A stretch of 64,000 nt of DNA from Cokeromyces recurvatus. Its lineage: Eukaryota > Mucoromycota > Mucoromycetes > Mucorales > Mucoraceae. The position numbers and the translations under genes are program-made. The stretch lies in contig NW_026251389.1 in the NCBI RefSeq assembly GCF_025118155.1, positions 682,001 to 746,000 of the forward strand, written 5' to 3'. Under the pieces are notes generated by a model, which worked only from the letters and a program-made list of their open reading frames with translations, was not told the DNA's origin and ran no database searches. Positions 56,346-64,000 of this stretch are shown one piece after another; position 1 is the stretch's first letter; each line of letters opens with the position of its first letter.

Positions 56346-59333
56346 TTGGTTTTTCTTTTTCATCCACTAGTAGCATTTTAAAAAAGAATAAGTAGTGACG
56401 TATGATATATTCAGTTTAAATCATACTTCTTTAGTATTGTCAACAAGAAGCGTTGTATTATTTCATTGTGAATATGTTGATAATGGCCGTGTTACCTAAT
56501 TAATAATAAATCTTTTTTATTCATTAGTCAACAAATTTATGTATGTATTTTATAGTATATCTATTACTATTTGAACTGATATTAATGCAATGAATTAATT
56601 TTTATTCCTATTACTAATCATAATAAAAAAAAAAAAGGCAATAGATTTTGCTTTGCTAAGTTTTGTTATATCTTTGCGTGGATATAATCAAAGACAGAGC
56701 AAAGATACAGAATCAATATTAGAATTAGTCATAAAAATAAACTATTTATCTAATATTCAAATGATCAAAAATAAGCATGTAATATATAGGGGTAAAGTTG
56801 ATTCCAAGTAAGCTAAAGAAAAGGGTTACTATTAGAATTAAAGAAGATATTCAAATTATGTCTAAAGCTTTTTCAAACAAAAAAATGAATTTGAATCAAG
56901 TGTGAAAATCAAACAACACTTAAAAAAATGATAGTAATTTACAACAAGTGAAAGAGGGCTACCCAAACAATAACCTGTTCATAGAGTTGTTTAGTAACAA
57001 AAGCTTCAATAAAGGCAAATTTGAAAGTGAATGGAACAAAATATTTCATTAAACTAAGGAACGAAAATAAAGATATACAGAATATCAAAGAAAAAGAAGT
57101 AGCAGTTACTCAAATAGAAAACTACTTTCATCTAGTATAGCCATAGAACAGATTGAACATATTTCTTATAAGGGACTGATTAAAGTATGTATTTTTGTCT
57201 ATGACTACAATTAGTCTCAAAGACATTTCATCTGATATTTCTTAAATGATCGTGAATAATCTTGAATGAAAGAAAGAAAGAAAAAAAAAAATATTAACAT
57301 CGTTAGTAACCGTAGCTGGGATTTTGATTTTTGCGCGCTATTAGAAACGGGTAACTGAAAGATATTCCTTCTGCTGTATACAACCTAATTAAACATATGT
57401 ATGTCTATTAACTTCTATTCATATTATACCGTATATCCCTCATAAAAAGGACTGAGACTTAGTATTATATCAAATACTCATCCCACACACTCTTTTTTTT
57501 TTTTCGATAGCAAATGAACATTAACATGCTACAAATTATTCTATATTCATTATCAAAGTGTCACTTATAGTTATGCAAGTCGTTAGAATACAGCAATATT
57601 GGATGCCCTTATTGCATTATTTCTATTTTTTTTTTTTTTTGTTCTCTGAACGACACGAGAAATTTAGATATATACGACTTTAAAGGTAATGTAATTGTAA
57701 TTAGTGATATTACTACACAGAACATACATAGAGCCTTTAGCTTCTTTTTAATTTGTTATATATAACCTTTATCTTTAATTTGGGCACAACAGATTATATG
57801 GTAGATGTATATATAATCTAGTTCCAAAATAGATTACATTATTAGTAATTTGAAGAAATATTCATATTTGTATTCAATTAGCCTTACAAGTCTTTACCAA
57901 ATCCTATAAGCAATCTTTCTAAACAAGATACACCAGGGATCACATCAAAAATTTACAGTGTAAAATCATAGCAATCGATAAACAACTCAAATCTACTTTT
58001 ATTGAAGAGAATAAAGTGAATACAATGAAAACAATAGACAATTCTCTATAGTTCAACAAAAAAAAAGTATGCTAATGCAAAATTTGTACTAATAGGAAAT
58101 AAAACGAGGATGAAGAAGGTTATTCATAAATATATATGTATATTTTTTAAGAAAGGTAAGTAATATTAATAGAAATATAATCTTTACAAGCAGAAGCTAA
58201 TGTAATGAAGGATTATATGAATTCACTATAACCGAATTCTTTTGCATTAATCAATAAGATGTCTTTATTATTCGTTCCTGAATCGTTGTGATTACTAAAA
58301 ATATAAAAAAAAAATATGGATTGTTTTTAATGGGATAAGTAATATATTAGTAACAATTATAAAAATAATATATCACTATACTAAGTTATAGTCATGAAAT
58401 ATTATTAAATTATTATGATATATTCATAATCACTAATGTGTATATAATATGTATACTTTTCCCCAAAAATAAATGTGTAATTGAATAGTATCAGTTATAT
58501 TACCATTACATAATAAAATGCATAACTAATATTATGTCAAAATATGGCCCAACAATGACTAATACCAATACTATATGTTGAGTGAATTTTATTCTGTAAA
58601 GCACAATATACTAATTATATTTAAAATGTTTGTTTATTATATAATAAATGATAGTTTAACCAGTAATAATTGTCATATTTATATTTTGTTTGCCAATTGG
58701 AAGAACCTGTATAGTAAAAATTTTGTTGAGCATTGCTATTATTACTTCACGTACATTAACATCGTTAATTCAACTCTTTTTATTACTTAATCAATGGAAA
58801 TAAAGCATAATAATATGAAGAACAATGCTCAATATCGAAGAAAAAAGCTCATCATTCGAATAAAAAAATAATACTCATACTAAAAAAAAAAAGATGACAT
58901 AATTAAAAATCACAGTCACAGATCACGTGACTTTATTGTAAAAGAACTCTTAACTAATATATAAAATTCAGGATCTGTTATGTTCTCGTTGCTGTTACTG
59001 TACAAAAGGTCGTAACAATATTGATATTACCAGATTGCGTTAACCGACTGTAAAAATTAAGAGGCAATGTAATATAATATTATGAGCGTTGAGAATGCAC
59101 TAGTTCCTTATTGTTATAGATAATTTATACACCAATAAGAATGTATCACTTATAAATAATAAAAAGTTATGAATAAGCGAAAGAGAGTTGTTTATTTCAT
59201 TTGACAAAGACGTATATTACATAATCAGGATATTACATAACATTATAGTGTGACGGGTTAATATTACATAATATAAAAAAAATATTGTGGCGAACTGACA
59301 AGACACCAGAAATAACCTATCAGATCAACAACA
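56105..59333. other. Gene-poor 3.2-kb AT-rich region
   Basis: A run of about 43 A at 56298-56340. Around 56800-57240 the base composition is more purine-rich and could hold a decayed ORF, but no family can be read. No RNA gene was recognised before the tRNA. Confidence 0.45.
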
Positions 59334-59407
59334 GCTTCTATGGCGCAATTGGCTAGCGCGTCTGACTGTTAATCAGGAGGTTGGTGGTTCGAGCCCACCT
59401 AGGAGCG
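59334..59407 (+). tRNA. tRNA-Asn (GUU)
   Basis: A 74-base cloverleaf without intron. The acceptor stem GCTTCTA pairs with TAGGAGC (one G-T pair), discriminator G. Anticodon GTT at 59368-59370 sits in a CTGTTAA loop with a five-pair stem. T arm GGTGG/CCACC around TTCGAGC. Internal A box (TGGCGCAATTGG from 59341) and B box (GGTTCGAGCCC, 59386-59396) are present. CCA is not encoded. Confidence 0.95.
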
Positions 59408-59412
59408 CTTTC

Positions 59413-59420
59413 TTTTTTTT
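59413..59420 (+). terminator. Pol III T-run terminator of tRNA-Asn
   Basis: Eight T residues five bases after the tRNA end. Confidence 0.75.
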
Positions 59421-59912
59421 GATTTTTTTATATTTTTCATGATATAACATTTTTTGTAGTTTTGCTTCACAATATGTATATTATTTGCATATAAACCAAC
59501 AGTCTATATTGTTAATTATAATTGTAGATATGATCTTTTTTTCATTATTATTATCCAGGCTTACAATGTCGTTCTTTCACAAAAATAAGCATAGTATATG
59601 TTTGAAGTAAAACAATATATGATCCTAATGAATAATAATAATGTATGTTGGAAAAGAAAAAGAAATACTAGTTTATTTTGTATTTGTTTAATATGGTATT
59701 TATACATATTATTTTATTTACTAAAACAATGTATAAGTATATTCCTTTATTCTTTGCCAGTGGTATCTCTTCAAAGTAGAAGACACACATATTATTACAT
59801 AATTCGATGTAAAAAAAAAAAAAAAAGAAAAAAAAAAAAAAAAAGAAAAAAAAAAAGATAAGATATTTATGCTAATAAAATTTACATACACAATTTCATA
59901 AATATTGAAGTA
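59421..59912. other. Spacer between tRNA and Fanzor element
   Basis: AT-rich; an A/G-rich low-complexity stretch at 59810-59860. No gene is seen. Confidence 0.5.
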
Positions 59913-59929
59913 TTTGCTTGTTACAGTCG

Positions 59930-60078
59930 AAGAAACTGGGTTGGGCCAATGAGAAAACATTTGATCGTTTCAAAATTGGATTGGGATACCAATGCAAAAA
60001 TGGGACACTGATACAAAAGTGGGACATAAACATGAAAGTGGGATATATTGAGACACGCTTAGTTTTTGGGCGAATGTA
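59930..60078 (+). repeat. Left terminal inverted repeat of Fanzor element
   Basis: Starts AAGAAACTGGGTTGGGCCAA. The first 77 or so bases match the reverse complement of the right repeat with only a few mismatches. Similarity then continues more loosely to GGGCGAATG, with a roughly 20-base extra segment on this side that repeats a GTGGGAYATA unit. Confidence 0.88.
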
Positions 60079-60330
60079 TAAACAAGAAGCTATAATCTTG
60101 TTCCATTTAACAAGAAAGGTCACTAATAGACTATTAGACTACTATGATGATCATCCAGATTAGGATATGATTCACCTAACTTGAATGGTCCCGGAACGAA
60201 CAATCCTCATGGAGAATATCCCAGATTCGAGTTACTTAGGACAATAAGGAGCATTTCTGGGGGTTTGATGGAGTGAGTGAACTATCGTTTTTGAAATAAT
60301 AAAGCCAAGTAAAGTGATTAGGATACGTAG

Positions 60331-61323
60331 AATAAGAACTTTACTGGTGTTATTAGTACCGATGGTATTGTTTTGGAATTTATTTGCGAACGACCTTCCC
60401 ATGCTGCTGAAGCCACTTTGACACCTGTTGATATTGCCGCTAAGATTGATTTAAATACTGCTACTGTATGGGGGTTGGATCCTGGATTGCGTGATGTTTT
60501 TGTTGCTTGCAACGGTGTTAGTACTGGTGCTGGCCAAAGTAGACAAAGACATAGAATACGTAAGACTTCCCCAAGCGAATATTATCAACTTTCTGGATTC
60601 AAATCTGCTGCCATAAAAAGAGCCAAACATGATCGAGCCAATGTTGACGCACACCGTCTGATTTCTAATACACCATCAACAAGGATGTGTAACTGGGACC
60701 AGTTCAATAAAGCTTTACGATATATATTTCAGAACTTTGAGGCAATTAAAGGCTATTACACAATCGGATTGAAAAAGCTCAAATATCACGGCTATAGAAA
60801 CAAGCAAAAAGCATTGACCGAAATGTGTAAACGGTTGTTTACAGGTAGCAGAAAATATCAAGAAGGCAATCCTAATATACAACAAGCAAATCAGCAAAAG
60901 TGGAAAACGTTAGCCCCTAGAGACAATGCCGGTGAAGCTGAAAGGCCTACTGTAGTGGCATTTGGTTCTGCTCGGTTCGGTGGACTTTGTGGGAATGTGC
61001 CTTCTCCAACAAAGGTATTCAGAAAAGCCTTACTAAATTATGTCAAATCAACCGAACGCAACCAGCCAAATTCAAGAAAGTACATCGTTATGATTGATGA
61101 GTATTTCACAAGTCAAATATGTCCCAGATGTTATAAAAGAAATACTTCCAACCAACGCGATAACTCCAATATGATGATCCATCCAGTTCTCAACTGTCAA
61201 ACTTGTAATACTCGATGGAACAGAGATCACATGGCGAGTCCCAACATACGCTCTATCTTTTTGTATATGGCTGCCAACAACAACAATCAACCTGAAGAGT
61301 TTCGGTGGGGTAAGCTATCTTGA
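60331..61323 (+). CDS. Fanzor (eukaryotic TnpB-like RNA-guided nuclease), partial or degenerate N-terminus
   Basis: The frame is open from 60331 (after an in-frame TAG) to 61323; no ATG lies near its 5' end. It starts NKNFTGVISTDGIVLEFI, the beta-strand block typical of TnpB/Fanzor. RuvC-I WGLDPGLRD has Asp at 60478-60480. RuvC-II IDEYFTSQICP has Glu at 61099-61101. A zinc ribbon has CPRC (61120-61131) and CQTC (61195-61206). RuvC-III NRDHMASPNIRSIF has Asp at 61225-61227. The D-E-D triad and four zinc cysteines are thus intact. About 330 codons are visible, while fungal Fanzors are usually longer with WED/REC domains first. That part is missing, or lies in upstream exons not resolved; TAG at 60328-60330 could be a splice acceptor. 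Biochemically studied relatives cut DNA guided by an RNA from the element's 3' end. Confidence 0.85.
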   Translation, partial: NKNFTGVISTDGIVLEFICERPSHAAEATLTPVDIAAKIDLNTATVWGLDPGLRDVFVACNGVSTGAGQSRQRHRIRKTSPSEYYQLSGFKSAAIKRAKHDRANVDAHRLISNTPSTRMCNWDQFNKALRYIFQNFEAIKGYYTIGLKKLKYHGYRNKQKALTEMCKRLFTGSRKYQEGNPNIQQANQQKWKTLAPRDNAGEAERPTVVAFGSARFGGLCGNVPSPTKVFRKALLNYVKSTERNQPNSRKYIVMIDEYFTSQICPRCYKRNTSNQRDNSNMMIHPVLNCQTCNTRWNRDHMASPNIRSIFLYMAANNNNQPEEFRWGKLS

Positions 61324-61600
61324 TATTAATATAGATTTCATTACTTAATATACTAACAACAATATTATTATTTGTGGAAAAATAGTCTTAACAATTGAAT
61401 AACATCATGTCTTGTATAACAGCAAGACACCCCATATTTACAGGTAAGTTGACCTATTCATTCACCCAAAAATTAAAAGTATCTTAATATGTCCCATTTC
61501 CGTATCGCTGTCCCATTTTTGCATTGGTGTGCCAATCCAATTTTGAAACGATCAAATGTTTTCTCATTGGCCCAACCTAGTTTCTTTGCTTGTTAATAAA
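61324..61600 (+). ncRNA. Candidate guide (omega/f) RNA region of Fanzor element
   Basis: Known Fanzor and TnpB guide RNAs come from the segment just after the ORF through the element's right end, with the guide reading into flanking DNA. By that analogy the scaffold would span 61324 to the right repeat, and the guide would begin at about 61585-61600. No structure was computed. This is positional inference only. Confidence 0.3.
61455..61586 (-). repeat. Right terminal inverted repeat of Fanzor element
   Basis: Reverse complement begins AAGAAACTAGGTTGGGCCAA and matches the left repeat. The strongest block is 61510-61586. The inner part to 61455 (GGGTGAATG on the reverse strand) is weaker. Confidence 0.88.
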
Positions 61601-61906
61601 GCAATAATAAAATAAATATCAATAGTATTTATATAAACAGCTCTTTTCTCTTCAAAATCAACATAGTAATGTAATAAAAATAGTAAAATGCATGTAATAG
61701 TGTAAATTCCACTTGAATTATTACATTATTGTGTTATTTTTGAAAATACAAATAATGTCCTTTTTTTTTTTGATTGCCTATTAACAAAGTTTAATATATA
61801 GATTATTAATATAAAATAAGAACAGGCAGTGTGAGTCATGCAGTATAGAAATAAAGTGTAATTTTGTTTTATAATAACAAATGAGGTTAGTTTATTTCCT
61901 TTTTTT
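61596..61906. other. Spacer
   Basis: AT-rich 3' flank between the Fanzor element and the p24 gene stop; nothing seen. Confidence 0.5.
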
Positions 61907-62575
61907 TTATACAAGTTTCTTCGCAGTAAAGAAGTTCTTAAAGTAATGCATTTGCCATACACAAACGATACCAAGAACAATAAGTTGAGCAATTGTCCAC
62001 CAGACTACACGAGAGTTAGTAAGTTCAGATTGATCACGGAAATCCTTTTCACGTTCCTGTTAAACAAAATTACTTTAGTAGCCTGTTTTTTTTCCCTCTA
62101 TTTTTCCCCTATTTCACTTACTCGTTGAGCATTTTGCTCAATTTGAATATCTTCAACACGTTCGTTTAATTCATGTACTCTTCTAACTAAGGCTATATAA
62201 TTTATTAGCTATGCTTTTATTTCCTTAATCCTAAAAAATAAAATAAAATAAACAATAGATGACTTACTAGAAACACCTTCGGCACTGTGATCATGATGAT
62301 CAGTTGGATCATCAAAATCCATATCGAGAGTAAGTCTCTAACAATTAAAAAAAAAAAAAAAATAAGACAAATAGTATTTAAATCTTACATGCTAAATAAT
62401 TACGGTTTTTGTACTGTCGAACCAAGAATTAGAAACAACTGCCAAACAGATGGCATGATCCCCAGATTCCATTGAAGTGAAAGTAAAACGACCAGAGGAC
62501 TTACTTTTAGTTTCAACAATCTTATGACCTTGTGGAAGTTCCTAATATTTTATATTCAAACGTTATATTCAATTT

Positions 62576-62615
<40 letters not shown>

Positions 62616-62895
62616 CTTACTTCAACTGTAATTTCAATCTTCACATCAGGATTTTCAATCCACTGATTTTGAGCACTAGAAAACTGTTCTGACTTGTACA
62701 CACCTATATAAATGCGTTAACTAATCTATTCTACACATTTGTCTTTCTTTCTCATTTACCGATAACCATGGTTTCCTTTGGTAAATCTTCAATAAAGCAT
62801 TTTTTCTCGGATCCCTCCAAATAAAAGTATAATGCTTGTGTGCTAGTTAAATAGGTAACAAGTAATAAAAGTGCCGAGAAGCGTAATTGAACCAT
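61907..62895 (-). CDS. p24 (emp24/GP25L/TMED) cargo receptor, alpha type
   Basis: COPI/COPII cargo receptor in ER-Golgi traffic, helping export of GPI-anchored proteins. Exons 62895-62760, 62703-62621, 62541-62404, 62337-62268, 62192-62122 and 62056-61907 give 215 aa. Order: signal peptide (1-21), GOLD domain (about 22-120) beginning ALYFYLEGSEKKCFIEDLP, with the two disulfide Cys (in KKCF and HAIC), then a coiled coil (RVHELNERVEDIQIEQNAQ), one membrane segment (WWTIAQLIVLGIVCVWQM) and cytosolic tail FFTAKKLV. That tail carries the FF motif and a KKxx-like end as in TMED9/Erp1. The intron after exon 2 holds 36 T on the + strand (62580-62615). Confidence 0.93.
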
Positions 62896-63475
62896 CTAGT
62901 TATATATGCCAAAATATACACGCGTGAAATAAAGAATAAAAAATAAAATGAAATAAAATAAAATAAAATAAAAATTAACAAAATCAGGGTCGGCCAATCA
63001 AAAGCGTAAATTCAACTACTTTTGTACTCAACGTTGAACTGCTTGATTTGTTAAAAAAAAAAAGAAAAAGAATATGATAGTTTATTATGCTTTAGTTGTC
63101 TATTTTATGCTGACCCATTAATCTATTTGTGACAGTTTAGAGTAAGACTAATTCCTAACAATGCTAAATAATAATAAAAAATGTTAGTGTAAGAGTGTAT
63201 ATTATTATTTTTTTGTTATATAGCTCACAAGAGATTATTTAGAACTTAATAATCTATATAAATATATGTGCTTTAAGCAATAATGGTACTACTTTTATTG
63301 CATAGTATTTGACTAACAAAGTTGGAATTAGCTCACTATTTAGATAATCACACAACAACAAAAAAAAAGTGCTTCTTAAGCGTAGCACTGGTAACAAAGT
63401 TTTTTTTTCTTCCTTGAAACCAAGATATGATAATGACTTAGATATTCATTTCATGTAGCTATTGAATAATAACGG

Positions 63476-63529
<54 letters not shown>

Positions 63530-64000
63530 ATTACATTATAAAGATCTTTGAGACTTTTATAACAAGACTTCACCATTTACTCATTATAAACTTTTAACAA
63601 TAAGTCACAGAAAGCATTTACATGTAAAATTTATCTACTAAGCTTAATATAATGCCTTGTTCTTTCTTTCTTTTTCTTTTTTTTTACTAGTATTAACTTT
63701 AGATTATCAATTTTCACAAAAAGATATAATTAACTGTACAGCAAACAGATGACCAAATGGCATAAATGGTAAGGTATAAATAGATGAATATATAAGATAA
63801 CTCACATTAAATTTGCATTTGGAGTATATTCGTGACGGCCTAGAAAAAATATATAATTGGCACGTAAAATCATTTTTTTTATTTTTTATTTTTTATTTTT
63901 TTTTTTTCCCTATCGTTGAAACCAGATTAATGAGTTCATTTGAGGGTATATCTACATGCATGCATGTATAAATATATATTATCGTTGTATATCGTTTTAA
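62896..64000. other. Intergenic right end, no gene seen
   Basis: Promoter side of the p24 gene, then AT-rich DNA with an A run of about 51 at 63476-63526 and short (TAAAA)n near 62940-62972. No coding or RNA gene is recognised up to the window edge. Confidence 0.5.

Larger units (their letters stand above)
59913..61595 (+). mobile_element. Fanzor-carrying DNA element with terminal inverted repeats
   Basis: About 1.66 kb between inverted repeats at 59930-60078 and 61455-61586. An 11-base direct repeat (TTTGCTTGTTA) lies on each side at 59913-59923 and 61585-61595 and may be the target duplication; the right copy overlaps the repeat end by two bases. Inside is a Fanzor/TnpB-type ORF and no transposase. 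G+C is visibly higher than in flanking DNA. The layout fits a non-autonomous eukaryotic transposon carrying an OMEGA-type nuclease, mobilised in trans if still mobile. Confidence 0.8.

Noticed and set aside
58575..58790. 71-codon hydrophobic frame
   Set aside because: Chance ORF in AT-rich DNA; no motif.
59598..59861. 87-codon frame ending in a Lys run
   Set aside because: Its end is only the A/G low-complexity stretch before the Fanzor element; no family signal.

Overview
The window looks like nuclear DNA of an early-diverging filamentous fungus, most likely Mucorales (Mucoromycota). The grounds are: very AT-rich intergenic DNA with many poly(A)/poly(T) tracts, compact genes with 1 to 18 short GT-AG introns, a fungal protein set (UapA-type purine permease, GH18 chitinase, pepsin-type protease homologue, p24 cargo receptor, mitochondrial thioredoxin, LSG1, GCP3, GLE1), decayed DDE_3/IS630-like and LINE-like relics, and a Fanzor (eukaryotic TnpB) element. 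Species assignment is inference.

Layout. 1-13 kb: 3' end of a BTB gene, ribosomal protein L35, an IS630-like transposase relic, HSP90 with TATA box and heat-shock-element-like site, ATP synthase subunit h, a membrane-anchored GH18 chitinase and a UapA-type purine permease, all on +. 12.5-27.5 kb, all on -: F-box protein, IFRD-family protein, a single-pass PPxY membrane protein, secreted glutaminyl-peptide cyclotransferase, a small C2H2 protein and a 19-exon RalGAP-alpha homologue. 27.5-31.2 kb: gene-poor. 31.2-41 kb: NAP1 (+), then on - an MBOAT acyltransferase, a pepsin-like protein lacking standard catalytic motifs, a Cys-rich GPI-type wall protein and a UBE2T-type E2 with a SUMO-interaction-like tail. 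42-46.4 kb: LINE relic (-), LSG1 (+), mitochondrial thioredoxin (+). 48-56 kb: an allantoicase/ureidoglycolate lyase fusion (-), gamma-tubulin complex protein 3 (+) and GLE1 (-), the last two tail to tail. 56-64 kb: gene-poor, with a tRNA-Asn(GUU), a 1.66-kb element with terminal inverted repeats carrying a Fanzor-type ORF, and a p24-alpha (TMED9-like) receptor (-).

How genes relate. Most are unrelated housekeeping genes. The purine permease and the fused allantoicase/ureidoglycolate lyase both belong to purine use as nitrogen source: import, then conversion of allantoate to ureidoglycolate and on to glyoxylate plus urea. The chitinase and the Cys-rich GPI-type protein are surface proteins; L35, LSG1, GLE1 and the L35/LSG1 pair in particular bear on ribosome supply and mRNA export.

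The most interesting object is the Fanzor element at about 59.93-61.59 kb. It has a visible RuvC D-E-D triad, a zinc ribbon, long inverted repeats and a short flanking direct repeat, but no transposase, and its N-terminal part is missing or hidden by introns. All exon joins were worked out by hand from splice consensus, phase and family resemblance; none was checked by transcript or database search.
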